Source: Nitrospiria bacterium (GTDB lineage Bacteria; Nitrospirota; Nitrospiria; JACQBZ01). From it: 41,085 nt of DNA. Under the pieces are notes generated by a model that had not been told where the DNA came from, did not search any database, and worked only from the letters and a program-made list of their open reading frames with translations. A program made the translations under genes and the position numbers. Shown piece after piece: positions 6,505 through 15,269 of this stretch (position 1 is the first letter of the stretch; each line of letters starts with the position of its first letter). The stretch lies in contig DATIYJ010000010.1 of the NCBI GenBank assembly GCA_035517655.1, forward strand, positions 1 to 41,085, given 5' to 3'.

Positions 6505-7143
6505 ATGAAACGAATTTTATTCGCGGTCGGAACGCTCGGGTTTCTGCTCGGAGGAGCCCCGGCTTTGGCCCAGTCCGAAAATTTTCCGCGAAGCGACCAA
6601 CCGGCCGTCACGCCGCCGTCGGAGGAACACCCGCTGAAAGAGGCCAAGATCGACACCGAGTCGCTGGAAATGGGCCCCTATTACGGCCTGTACGCCATGG
6701 AAGGGTTCGGGACCTCCGGCGTCCTGGGTTTCCGGCTGGCCTATCATCTGACGGAGGATGTCTTCTTTGAAGGGACGTACGGGGAAACCCGGATTGAGCA
6801 GGAGACCTTCCGGCGCCTGACGGGGCGTCTTTTGGTGGCCGACGACAAAGTCACGACCTGGAACGCCGGCGCGGCCTACAATCTTTTTCCGGGTCAGCTC
6901 TTCCTGACCCGAAAGAAGACGCTGAACTCGACGATCTATCTGATCGGAGGCCTCGGTCAAACGCGGATCGATCGGCAGGCCCACTTCACGTTCGACGCCG
7001 GCACCGGCTACAAAATCTTTATCGTGGATTGGTTCGACCTTCGGATGGAGATGCGGACCCACATCCTTCAAACGGACCTGACCGGAAAGAAACAGATCAT
7101 GGACAACATCGAAGGGACCGCGGCCTTCGCGGTCTATTTCTAA
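6505..7143 (+). CDS. Outer-membrane beta-barrel protein (OMP_myx-like)
   Basis: The 212-residue protein has a clean signal peptide (hydrophobic core ending PALAQ) and then alternating aromatic strands: YYGLYAMEGFG, LGFRLAYHLTEDVFFEGTYG, WNAGAAYNLFP, DWFDLRMEMRTHILQTD, ending AAFAVYF. The pattern resembles the outer-membrane barrel family seen beside gliding-type and adventurous-motility gene sets of myxobacteria (OMP_myx_plus). ATG 6505 is chosen over GTG 6499 because GGAAGG at 6493-6498 is correctly spaced only for the ATG. Role in the operon: probably an outer-membrane pore or platform. Confidence 0.65.
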   Translation: MKRILFAVGTLGFLLGGAPALAQSENFPRSDQPAVTPPSEEHPLKEAKIDTESLEMGPYYGLYAMEGFGTSGVLGFRLAYHLTEDVFFEGTYGETRIEQETFRRLTGRLLVADDKVTTWNAGAAYNLFPGQLFLTRKKTLNSTIYLIGGLGQTRIDRQAHFTFDAGTGYKIFIVDWFDLRMEMRTHILQTDLTGKKQIMDNIEGTAAFAVYF

Positions 7144-7153
7144 GAGGTGCGTC

Positions 7154-7654
7154 ATGAACAAAAGGGGAAAGATCGTTTCGTTTCTGTTGGCGTTGGTGTT
7201 TGTCGCCGCGGGTCCGGCCCTTGGGGCCGCGCCGGGGGACAGGGCGCCCGACTTCACGGGCAAAACCCTCGGGGGGGGAAACGTCAAGCTCAGCGAACTG
7301 AGGGGCCGCATCGTGCTGCTTAATTTTTGGGGGACGTGGTGCGCCCCTTGTAAAGAGGAACTTCCCTACTTCAACCGTCTTTACGTGAAATATAAGGGGG
7401 TCGGCCTCGAGATTCTGGCCGTGAACGTGGACAAGGTGACGGCGCAGGCCGTGGGGATGAGCGGGGCCTTGGGTCTGACGTTCCCGGTCGTCCCGGACCC
7501 CTCCGGCCATCTTTTCGATCTCTATCAAATCCGGAGCATGCCGACCACGTTCGTGGTCGGAAAGGACGGGATGATCCGCTTCGTCCACTGGGGGTTCGGG
7601 CCCGACGATCCGGCCCGGTATGATTCTCAGATCAAAAGCCTCTTGAAGGAGTGA
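7154..7654 (+). CDS. TlpA/ResA-type periplasmic thioredoxin
   Basis: Signal peptide (residues 1-24, LGAAPG), then a thioredoxin fold with GDRAPDFTGKTLGG, LRGRIVLLNFWGTWCAPC (active-site Cys63 and Cys66), and the cis-proline loop SMPTTFVV. At 166 residues it has the size of ResA/TlpA proteins, membrane-associated reductases that keep heme-binding or other cysteines reduced. Here it could reduce CXXCH motifs of the cytochromes or the CGC tail of the next gene's product; that is inferred from position. AGAGG about ten bases before ATG 7154 serves as ribosome binding site. Confidence 0.88.
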   Translation: MNKRGKIVSFLLALVFVAAGPALGAAPGDRAPDFTGKTLGGGNVKLSELRGRIVLLNFWGTWCAPCKEELPYFNRLYVKYKGVGLEILAVNVDKVTAQAVGMSGALGLTFPVVPDPSGHLFDLYQIRSMPTTFVVGKDGMIRFVHWGFGPDDPARYDSQIKSLLKE

Positions 7655-7659
7655 CGGAA

Positions 7660-7881
7660 ATGAGACGGAGGATGTTGGTTTTCGTGTGCCTAGCGGCGGT
7701 CTGGGCCGGGATGACCGGGTGCGCCCCGGTTCAGCCGTGGCAGAGGGAATACCTGGCCGACGAGACGATGCAGTTCGATCCCGACCCGTTGAAGGCCGAA
7801 TGGCAACAGCATGTGCGGGAGGTCTTCGAAGGGGGGCGGGGCGGGTTCAACGGGACCGGCGGGGGTTGCGGTTGCAGGTGA
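7660..7881 (+). CDS. DUF4266 small lipoprotein with a GGGCGC tail
   Basis: The 73-residue product has a lipobox MTGC (Cys21), then PVQPWQREYLADETMQFD, the hallmark of DUF4266, and ends GTGGGCGCR. DUF4266 lipoproteins are known beside DUF3570, a TlpA-type thioredoxin and ApbE, the order seen here; their function is not established. The closing Gly-Cys-Gly-Cys could bind metal or heme or be modified, which is speculation. ATG 7660 is preferred to GTG 7651 because AAGGAG (7646-7651) has proper spacing only for the ATG. Confidence 0.8.
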   Translation: MRRRMLVFVCLAAVWAGMTGCAPVQPWQREYLADETMQFDPDPLKAEWQQHVREVFEGGRGGFNGTGGGCGCR

Positions 7882-9041
7882 CCCGCGCGAAGGGCGGGCG
7901 GGCCTGCGGCCCCGGACGACGATTCGGGTCCGTTCTCATCCTGGCGTTGGTCTCCATCGCCGTCGGGCCGTCCTGGGCGGTCGAGCCCGCCCAGGATGAA
8001 GTCGAGACCGGATATAATTATTACAATGGAGCCGGAGTCACCGTTCAGGGACCGGCCGTGATCGTGAAGAAGAATGTATTAGACGGAGCGTCGTTAAAAG
8101 CGGGTTACAGCGTCGATATGGTCAGCTCGGCCTCCATCGATGTGGTGACCCAGGCCAGCCCCTATAGAGAGACGCGACAGGAATACAGCCTCGGAACGGA
8201 CATCCTGCGCGGCGACACCCTCATCGGGATGGATTACATCGACAGCCGGGAATCGGACTACACGTCCGATACGCTGTCGATCGGAGCGGCGCACGACCTC
8301 TTTGATAAAAATGTGACGTTCAATATGAAGGTGGCCCGCTCCTGGAATCTGGTCGGCCGGAACAACGATCCCTCGTTCGGCTGGAAGGATTTCAACCGGA
8401 CGATGTATTCGACCGGGATCACGCAATCCTTGACGCCCCGCTGGCTGATCCAGTTCAATTACGAACTCACCGCCGACGCGGGCCTCATCAACAACCCGTA
8501 TCGCAGCGCCATGACCTTGGACGGAGCGTTGGTGCCTGAAAATTACCCGGATGCCCGCACCGGACAGGCCTGGGCCATCCGGACCAGTTACGGGTTTCCC
8601 TCCGGCTCATCCGCGATCGGGCCGGGCGGCCTGGGGGGTTCCGTTCAAATGGATTACCGCTACTACCGGGATACCTTTAATGTTGTATCCAATACCGCCA
8701 AGGTCACGTTGCAACGCTACTTCGCTCCGGACTGGCTTGGGGGAATTTTCTACCAGTATTACCGTCAGGGGGCGGCCAGTTTTTACGGAGACCGCCTGCC
8801 CACCAATCAGTTATACAAGGCTCGGGACAGGGACCTCTCGGAATATCAGGATCACTGGATCGGGTTGACGCTCAAATTTAAACTCAAGCAGACGACCTGG
8901 GGCTTGATCAGCAATCCCTACGTCCAAATCGACAGCAGTTTGATGATCTATCATTATGACGACTTTACCGATCCGCGCACCGACGCGCTTTATTCCCAGA
9001 GGGCTTATGTCGGCCATACGAGTTTCGGTTTTAATTATTAG
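7878..9041 (+). CDS. DUF3570 outer-membrane protein
   Basis: GTG 7878 overlaps the stop of the DUF4266 gene (GTGA), giving 387 residues with a signal peptide ending WAVEPA. The mature N-terminus has the DUF3570 signature: YNYYNGAGVTVQGPAVIVKKN, then YSVDMVSSASIDVV and TQASPYRETRQEYS. The rest is regular beta-strands with many Tyr and Trp, ending TSFGFNY, as in a large outer-membrane barrel. DUF3570 is repeatedly found with ApbE and DUF4266. The conserved DMVSSAS (residues 80-86) resembles the Dxx[ST]GA[ST] site that ApbE flavinylates, so this barrel could be an ApbE substrate; this is a hypothesis. Confidence 0.8.
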   Translation: MTRAKGGRACGPGRRFGSVLILALVSIAVGPSWAVEPAQDEVETGYNYYNGAGVTVQGPAVIVKKNVLDGASLKAGYSVDMVSSASIDVVTQASPYRETRQEYSLGTDILRGDTLIGMDYIDSRESDYTSDTLSIGAAHDLFDKNVTFNMKVARSWNLVGRNNDPSFGWKDFNRTMYSTGITQSLTPRWLIQFNYELTADAGLINNPYRSAMTLDGALVPENYPDARTGQAWAIRTSYGFPSGSSAIGPGGLGGSVQMDYRYYRDTFNVVSNTAKVTLQRYFAPDWLGGIFYQYYRQGAASFYGDRLPTNQLYKARDRDLSEYQDHWIGLTLKFKLKQTTWGLISNPYVQIDSSLMIYHYDDFTDPRTDALYSQRAYVGHTSFGFNY

Positions 9042-10038
9042 CGTTCTCGTCCTGGATGGGTTGCTTTGTGTCCCGCCGAGCCACGGCGAAGAGGCTCCGA
9101 GCTACCTGGTCAGCGAGAATCGGGCCCTCATGGGAACCGAGGTGATCATCAAGGCGGTGGGGGACGACCGTCCCGGAATGGAGCGGGCCGTCCAGGAGGC
9201 CTTCGACGAAATTTCACGGCTGGAACGGATGATGAGCAACTTTATCCCGACCAGCGAGCTCTCGCGCATCAATCAGCAGGCCGGGAAGGCGCCGGTTCCG
9301 GTCAGCCGGGAGCTTTTTTCGGTGATCCAAAAGTCGTTGCATTTCTCCGAACTCACCGGAGGGACGTTCGACATTTCGTTCGCCTCCGTCGGCAAACTTT
9401 GGGATTTCCGCGCGGGAATCCTGCCGTCGCCGGAGGCGATCGCGCGGCAACTTCCCTTCGTCGATTATCGGAAGATCCGGCTGAACGAAAAGGACTCGAG
9501 CGTGTTCCTTCCCTATCCCGAGATGGAGATCGGCCTGGGGGGCATCGGGAAGGGCTACGCCGTCGACCGGGCCATGGCGGTCCTGACGAAGCACGGAATC
9601 CGCGACGCGGTCGTCATGGCGGGGGGGGACATGATGGTCAAGGGGAAGAAAGGGAAGGATCTCTGGCGGGTCGGGCTTCGCGATCCGGACGACAAGAATA
9701 AGATCCTGGCGGTCCTGCCGTTGGAGGATCAGGCCGTCTCGACCTCGGGGGATTACGAGCGGTTCTTCATCAAGGACGGCGTCCGCTACCATCATATTAT
9801 CGACACCCGGACGGGCTACCCGGCCAGGCTCTGCCGGAGCGTGACGCTTCTGGCCAAGGACGCGACCACCACCGACGGCCTCACCAAAGGGGTTTTCATC
9901 CTCGGTCCCGAGCGGGGGATGGCGCTCATCGAGCGGATCGGGGGGGTGGACGCGATCATCATCGACGCCCGGGGAAAGATGCACCTTTCTTCCGGGTTGA
10001 CCTCTCTGAAATTGGAAGGAGCGAAAAACGGGGGATGA
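9007..10038 (+). CDS. apbE: FAD:protein FMN transferase ApbE
   Basis: The 343-residue protein has a hydrophobic N-terminal signal and the ApbE motifs in order: LMGTEVIIK, FDISFASVGKLWDF, LGGIGKGYAVDRA, VVMAGGDMMVKG, STSGDYERFF, HHIIDTRTGYPA and TTTDGLTKGVFILG. The TDGLTK Asp and Thr and the DTRTG region bind Mg and FAD. ApbE works in the periplasm and attaches FMN from FAD covalently to Thr or Ser of target proteins. ATG 9007 overlaps the DUF3570 gene by 35 bases and has AGAGGG just upstream. Its presence means some envelope protein, perhaps in this operon, carries covalent flavin. Confidence 0.93.
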   Translation: MSAIRVSVLIISVLVLDGLLCVPPSHGEEAPSYLVSENRALMGTEVIIKAVGDDRPGMERAVQEAFDEISRLERMMSNFIPTSELSRINQQAGKAPVPVSRELFSVIQKSLHFSELTGGTFDISFASVGKLWDFRAGILPSPEAIARQLPFVDYRKIRLNEKDSSVFLPYPEMEIGLGGIGKGYAVDRAMAVLTKHGIRDAVVMAGGDMMVKGKKGKDLWRVGLRDPDDKNKILAVLPLEDQAVSTSGDYERFFIKDGVRYHHIIDTRTGYPARLCRSVTLLAKDATTTDGLTKGVFILGPERGMALIERIGGVDAIIIDARGKMHLSSGLTSLKLEGAKNGG

Positions 10039-10583
10039 GCATGCGCAGCCGAATCGTAATCCTTATTCTTTTTGTCCTTTCTCTTTTTCCATGTCGTGCT
10101 TCCCGGGCCGAACCGGCGAATGCGCCTCAACAGCAAATGGAGAACCTGGACGGCCAGATTCAAGACCTCAAGGAAAAGATCCTGAACCTGAACACGCTCC
10201 TCTTCCGGCTCCAGGAGGATCTTCTTTTTCCCGAGGACTCCTCCGTCGTGGTCTTCCTGGCGGTGGAAGGAGGGAATTACTTCGCGCTGGATTCGGTCAA
10301 GCTGAACCTGGACAACACGATGGTCACAAGTTACCTTTACACGGACCGGGAAGTCGGCGCCCTGAGAAAGGGAGGGATTCAACGGCTCTACATGGGAAAC
10401 GTGAAGTCCGGCGATCATCAACTGGTGGCCGTTTTCACGGGGAAAGGCCCGCAGGAAAAGGATTACAAACGGGCGGAAACGGTTCAATTCACCAAGAAGG
10501 ACGGCGCCGCCTTTATCAAGATCATCATACGGGACAGTTCGGAGAAAGAGCAGCCTGAGTTTGCCTATGAAACATGGAACTGA
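10035..10583 (+). CDS. Periplasmic coiled-coil protein of unknown function
   Basis: ATG 10035 overlaps the ApbE stop (ATGA). The 182-residue product has a signal peptide (residues about 6-25, ending SRAEP), a short coiled coil (ENLDGQIQDLKEKILNLN, residues about 36-60) and then a beta-rich domain (SSVVVFLAVEGGNYFALDSV, SGDHQLVAVFTGKG). I do not recognise a named family. Comparable proteins follow ApbE or precede TPR genes in other envelope clusters, as I recall; I cannot verify this. It probably assembles with the TPR proteins that follow. Confidence 0.7.
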   Translation: MSMRSRIVILILFVLSLFPCRASRAEPANAPQQQMENLDGQIQDLKEKILNLNTLLFRLQEDLLFPEDSSVVVFLAVEGGNYFALDSVKLNLDNTMVTSYLYTDREVGALRKGGIQRLYMGNVKSGDHQLVAVFTGKGPQEKDYKRAETVQFTKKDGAAFIKIIIRDSSEKEQPEFAYETWN

Positions 10584-12465
10584 AAAGGGCGGGAGGGCCA
10601 TACGCCGGACCGGCCGGCTTTTGCTGATCATCCCGTGGGCTCTTCTGCTCGGTTTTTCCGCCCCGCCGGCGCGGGCGGCCGAGCCTTCGATCGACATCGA
10701 AAAAAGGGCGGAGACCCTGCAACGGGAGGCCTATTACGATTTCTTCCTGGGAGACTACCTCACGTCGGCGACCCGTCTGAAGCTGCTTGAACAGTCGGCC
10801 GAAAAAGATGGAAAGGTATTGAACGACACCCGTCTTCTCCTGGGGGGGCTTTACATCGCCTGGGGCATGTATCGTCCGGCCGCCGCTCTGTTCGACCGAT
10901 GGGTCGAACAGTTTCCCCCGGGGAGCAGCCGGAACCAGCTCCTGCTCCTGATCGAACGGCTGCAGTATCAACGCGCGCTCTATCAGTCCGCGATCGACAC
11001 CTTTAAACGGCTATCGCCGGACTCGGCCTTCGCGTTGATGGACCAGGCCTGTTACCTGGCCGGTATGAGCGATTACCTCCAGGGCTCTGTTCCGGAAGGG
11101 ATCGGCGTTCTGGAGTCCGTTCCGCCATCCAGCGGATACTTTCCCTTCGCCCAGTTGGCCGTGGCCCAGTCCTATGTCCAACTGAAAGATTTCGAAAAGT
11201 CGATCGCGCTCCTGAAAAAACTCATCGCGACCGATCATCGTGGAGATCCCGTCCTCGGAGCCTTCGCCGAGAAAACCCGTCTGATCCTGGGGCTGCTCCT
11301 GATCGAGTTGGGAAGGTTTCAGGAGGCCCGTCCGGTCCTCGCGTCCATTCCGTCGGCGAGTCCGTTTTATCCCGACGCCCTTTTCGGGGCGGGATGGGCC
11401 GATTTCGATGCGGGACGTTATTCGGAGGCCCTTCCTTATTTTCAGGAATTGTCGGAAGCATATCCGGATCATGTCTACGCTTTGGAAGGACTGAATACGA
11501 TCGGGGGGAGTTATCGGAAGCTGGGCGCGTTTGCGAAGGCCCTTCAAAGTTATGGAAAGGCCCTTGATGTTTATGAGCGGAAAGGGAAGGAGATCCATGA
11601 GATTAGGACGTTGATCCAGGACCGGGAACGGCTGGCCGATTGGCTCGGCCGACCGGAGGACCCTCAAGAAGACCGCTTGATCCCTTTTCTCGACGAAGAC
11701 CTGCTTCGCTTCCGGATCGACCGGTACCGGGAGCTTTCTTCTCTCGCGGCCTATCTCGACCGGAAGGCGGCGGATATGGGCGTTTTTGAGATCATGGTCG
11801 ATCACCGGGAAGAGGTCTTCCGGGGGCACCTCCCGACTCTCCGCGGTTTTCTGGACAACGATCCGGTCAAGGCGCTCCAGGAACAAGAACGGCTCCTTCA
11901 GGCCCGTCTTCAAGAGGCGACGCGAACGGAACGGGTGGAGGCCCTCGCAACGACCAAAGAGAGGGAGAAACTCGATCAATTGGCCCGGGCGCAATCGCAA
12001 GGGCGGGAGCTGCTGGAAGCGGTCGGGCGGATGGGGGCCGCTTCGCCGGATCTCCAGGAGCTGAAGGGACAGATCGAAGCGGCCAACCGTCGACTGGCCC
12101 TGTTTCGAGGCGAACTCCTCTGGAGGGTGGTCACCGAGGCCCCCGGTCGGATCGATGATCTTCAAAGAAGCGAGGCACAACTCCGGGAAGGTTTGGATGC
12201 GCTGTCCGGGCGGCGGGCGCGATTGACGGCTTCGGCCCCGACCCTGGAAAACGATCTCGAACGGTTTCGCGAAAGAATACGCACGGCCCGTCAATCCCTG
12301 CTGGAAGAAAAAGAAACGGCGCTCGATCTTCAAAGAAAACTCCTTCCCCCTTTGCAGGTTCTGCTATTGCAGGCCCTTGATAAACAACAGGGGCGGATCG
12401 AGCATCTGGCCGCCGTGGCGAAACTGAGCCGGATCCAGATCCTGGATCTAAAGAGTCGCCCATGA
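10567..12465 (+). CDS. Secreted TPR and coiled-coil envelope protein (632 aa)
   Basis: ATG 10567 lies inside the end of the previous gene (17-base overlap) and begins a signal peptide (RLLLIIPWALLLGFSAPPARAAE). Residues about 40-370 form TPR-like helix pairs (for example PYFQELSEAYPDHVYALEG and GAFAKALQSYGKALDVY). Residues about 430-620 are a long charged coiled coil (QEQERLLQARLQEATRTER and later). Such TPR plus coiled-coil proteins act as periplasmic scaffolds in gliding-type (Glt) and Tol-like machines, but the family here is not one I can name. A scaffold role is inferred from architecture. Confidence 0.75.
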   Translation: MKHGTEKGGRAIRRTGRLLLIIPWALLLGFSAPPARAAEPSIDIEKRAETLQREAYYDFFLGDYLTSATRLKLLEQSAEKDGKVLNDTRLLLGGLYIAWGMYRPAAALFDRWVEQFPPGSSRNQLLLLIERLQYQRALYQSAIDTFKRLSPDSAFALMDQACYLAGMSDYLQGSVPEGIGVLESVPPSSGYFPFAQLAVAQSYVQLKDFEKSIALLKKLIATDHRGDPVLGAFAEKTRLILGLLLIELGRFQEARPVLASIPSASPFYPDALFGAGWADFDAGRYSEALPYFQELSEAYPDHVYALEGLNTIGGSYRKLGAFAKALQSYGKALDVYERKGKEIHEIRTLIQDRERLADWLGRPEDPQEDRLIPFLDEDLLRFRIDRYRELSSLAAYLDRKAADMGVFEIMVDHREEVFRGHLPTLRGFLDNDPVKALQEQERLLQARLQEATRTERVEALATTKEREKLDQLARAQSQGRELLEAVGRMGAASPDLQELKGQIEAANRRLALFRGELLWRVVTEAPGRIDDLQRSEAQLREGLDALSGRRARLTASAPTLENDLERFRERIRTARQSLLEEKETALDLQRKLLPPLQVLLLQALDKQQGRIEHLAAVAKLSRIQILDLKSRP

Positions 12466-15269
12466 AACCGATCGCGATCGGGCTTTGCCTTTTATTGCTC
12501 GGCGGCTGCAGCCTGGGCCGGGATTCCCGACGCCCCGAAGCGCCCCCGTCGTTGACGACGAAGGAGATCGAAGCGCTTCGCCAAGAGCCGCTGGTCGCTC
12601 GGAAGGAAGCCGTGGTGAAGGCGTACGAGGATTTTCTAAAGCAGTATGATCGGGTCGACCCCTCTTTAACCTCACAAGCCCTGAAGCGCCTGGGGGATCT
12701 CTATCTCGAAACTTCGAATCAGCGCTTCCAAAAGGCGATGGAAGCCTATGAAGCGCATCCGGAGGGGCCGCCTCCGCTGGTGGATGATCGAAAGGCGATC
12801 GCGACCTACGAAGAGCTTCTTCGTTCCGATCCGGGATATCCGGAAAACGACGAGGTCCTCTACGCCCTTTCGCGCGCCTATGCCGAGACCGGAAACCGGG
12901 AGATGGCCGTCGGATCGCTCGAACGTCTTCTGAAGGACTATCCGCGGAACCGGCATCGACAGGAGGCCTCGTTTCGCTTGGGCGAGTATTATTTTGATCA
13001 ACGTTTATACGAAAAAGCCGCGGAAGCCTATGAGCAGTCCCTGGCCTTGAAAGACCCCTTTTTCCTCGACAAGGCGCGGTACAAGCTCGGTTGGACGTAC
13101 TTCAACATGAAACAATACCCGCGAGCGATTGATCATTTTCTCCGGTTGGTCAATCAGAAGGTGACGGCGGAAGGGGACATCCCCTTCGAGCAAGGCTCCT
13201 TGGTCTGGGAAGCGATGACCTATGTGGCGACCTCGTTTCGGATTCTCGGGGGAGCGGCTCCTCTCTCGGCGTACTTCCAAAAAAACGGATCTCTTCCCTA
13301 TGAGAAAGATCTCTACCTGATGGTCGGAAACCAATCTCTGTCGGACGGAGATCCTCAGTCGGCGGTCGACACGTACCGGACGTTCATCCGTCAACATCCG
13401 CTGCATCCGATGGCGCCGATTTTTTTATCGTATATCATCGAGGTCTATGAGAAGGAAAAGGACCCGCCGTCGGCCGAAAAGGCCAGGGTCCAGTTGGTCG
13501 AAACGTATTCCTCGCAGAGCCCATGGTACCGGGCCAACGATGAAGCGGCCCGCTCCCGTTCCCGGCCGATCGTGCAGTCGGAGCTCTATCGCCTCGCCCT
13601 CTCGGCCCATGCCCGTGCGCAGGCCGGGAAAAACCAGGAAGATTACCGTGAGGCGGCGGGATGGTACCGGCAATTTCTCGCCGAGTTTCCCCACCAGAAG
13701 GAATCGCGGGATGTCCACCTCTTTCTGGCCGAGACCCTTTTCGCGTTGGGCGAGTTCGCCCAAGCCGGAGAGGAATATGAGACGGCCGCCTACGGCTATC
13801 CGGAGAAAGGCGCGAATTCGAAGGCCGCCTATGACGCGGTCGTGGCCTATCAGAAGGTCGATACAGAAAAGGGCAGCGACAAAGTGATCGATCTTTCCAA
13901 GCGCTTTGCCGCGATTTTTCCTCAGGACCCCAAGACCCCGGCGCTTTTGCTCAAAGCCGGAGAGATTCTCTTTGAGGCGAAGCGCTATGACGAAACCCTC
14001 GGCGTCCTTAAAGACTTTCCGGGCCGTTATCCCAAGGAGGAAGGGGCGACGACGGCGCAAAAACTCGTTGCGCACAGCCTGATGCAGCTGGGACGTTTTG
14101 AAGAGGCCCGTCAGGCCTACCGTCAGACGCTGGCCCTGCTTCCCCCGTCGGATACGAAGGGGCGCCAGGAGATCGCCGATCTGTTGGCCGCGGCCGTTTA
14201 TAAACAGGCTGAAAGTCGCCAGCGGGAAAACCGGCCGGAGGAAGCGGTCCGTCTCTATGAGGATGTGGCCGAGGAGGCTCCTCGGAGCGAACTGGCCCCC
14301 CAGGCCCTTTTTGAAGCCGGCCAGATCCGTGAGGGAATGAAGCAAATCAAAAACGCGATCGCAATGTATCAGAGGCTGATTCTCCTCTCTCCCGATTCCA
14401 CGCTTTCGGGAAAAGCGCAGGTGCAGATCGGTTTGCTGTATGAACAAGAGGGGGAATGGGTCCCATCCGCGGATGCCTACGTCTCCGCCGCCGGAAATAT
14501 CCGGGATGAGAGCCTTGTTTCCCATCTCCTTTTTACGGCCGGTCTCTATTACGAAAAGAGCGGCCGATGGGAAGAGTGTTATAACGCCTTCTCAAGGTTC
14601 ACCGGGCGGTTTCCACAAAACCCGGACGCGGCGGAAGCGCTTTTCAAAATGGCCAACGCCCGACAAAAACAACAAAAGACCCGGGAAGCGCTGCAACTTT
14701 TTGAGAAAGTGGAGCAGCAATTCCCCGCAACGCCGTTTGCCGCGGAGGCTCTGTTTCAGATCGGCGAGGAGGCTTACCAGAATTTTAAAGCCGTACGGTT
14801 GCGGGAACCTTTGAACAAAAACCTGAAAAAAAAGGCCAAGGCCATGGAAAGGGCGGTCGCCCTCTATACCAAGGCGATCCAGACCCGGTATTCCGATGTG
14901 GTCACGGCTTCTTCTTACCGACTGGGGGAGATTTTTGAAAATTTCAAGTCGTCTCTTCTCGATGCGGAACCCCCTCGAAACCTGACCAAGGACGAGCAGG
15001 AGGAGTACCGCTTCCAACTGGAGGAGAAGGCTTTTCCTTTTGAGGAGAAGGCGGTGGAAGCCTATTTCAGCAACGTGCGCCGGATCCGGGACGAGAACAG
15101 TCCTTACAACGAATGGATCAAAAAAAGTTTCAACCGCCTGGCCGAGCTGAGGCCCGCGCTGTACCGCCGGCCGGAAAGGACGGAACGGATTGTCTCCGTC
15201 GTCGATCAACGTCAGTTATCGACTCAAACCCCTGAAGACTCCCGCGGGAGAATGGTGCAGGCCCGATGA
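12462..15269 (+). CDS. Large TPR lipoprotein (935 aa)
   Basis: ATG 12462 overlaps the previous stop (ATGA). A lipobox LGGCS (Cys16) marks it as a lipoprotein. Nearly the whole chain is TPR-type helical repeat, with many copies of the A.Y......P....A...LGE pattern (for example HRQEASFRLGEYYFDQ, YEKAAEAYEQSLAL and PYNEWIKKSFNRLAELRP near the end). It resembles the large TPR lipoproteins of myxobacterial gliding loci (GltE-like) and BamD/CpoB-like scaffolds, though length and context fit the former better. It likely lines the inner leaflet of the outer membrane and organises the complex. No enzyme motif is visible. Confidence 0.8.
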   Translation: MKPIAIGLCLLLLGGCSLGRDSRRPEAPPSLTTKEIEALRQEPLVARKEAVVKAYEDFLKQYDRVDPSLTSQALKRLGDLYLETSNQRFQKAMEAYEAHPEGPPPLVDDRKAIATYEELLRSDPGYPENDEVLYALSRAYAETGNREMAVGSLERLLKDYPRNRHRQEASFRLGEYYFDQRLYEKAAEAYEQSLALKDPFFLDKARYKLGWTYFNMKQYPRAIDHFLRLVNQKVTAEGDIPFEQGSLVWEAMTYVATSFRILGGAAPLSAYFQKNGSLPYEKDLYLMVGNQSLSDGDPQSAVDTYRTFIRQHPLHPMAPIFLSYIIEVYEKEKDPPSAEKARVQLVETYSSQSPWYRANDEAARSRSRPIVQSELYRLALSAHARAQAGKNQEDYREAAGWYRQFLAEFPHQKESRDVHLFLAETLFALGEFAQAGEEYETAAYGYPEKGANSKAAYDAVVAYQKVDTEKGSDKVIDLSKRFAAIFPQDPKTPALLLKAGEILFEAKRYDETLGVLKDFPGRYPKEEGATTAQKLVAHSLMQLGRFEEARQAYRQTLALLPPSDTKGRQEIADLLAAAVYKQAESRQRENRPEEAVRLYEDVAEEAPRSELAPQALFEAGQIREGMKQIKNAIAMYQRLILLSPDSTLSGKAQVQIGLLYEQEGEWVPSADAYVSAAGNIRDESLVSHLLFTAGLYYEKSGRWEECYNAFSRFTGRFPQNPDAAEALFKMANARQKQQKTREALQLFEKVEQQFPATPFAAEALFQIGEEAYQNFKAVRLREPLNKNLKKKAKAMERAVALYTKAIQTRYSDVVTASSYRLGEIFENFKSSLLDAEPPRNLTKDEQEEYRFQLEEKAFPFEEKAVEAYFSNVRRIRDENSPYNEWIKKSFNRLAELRPALYRRPERTERIVSVVDQRQLSTQTPEDSRGRMVQAR

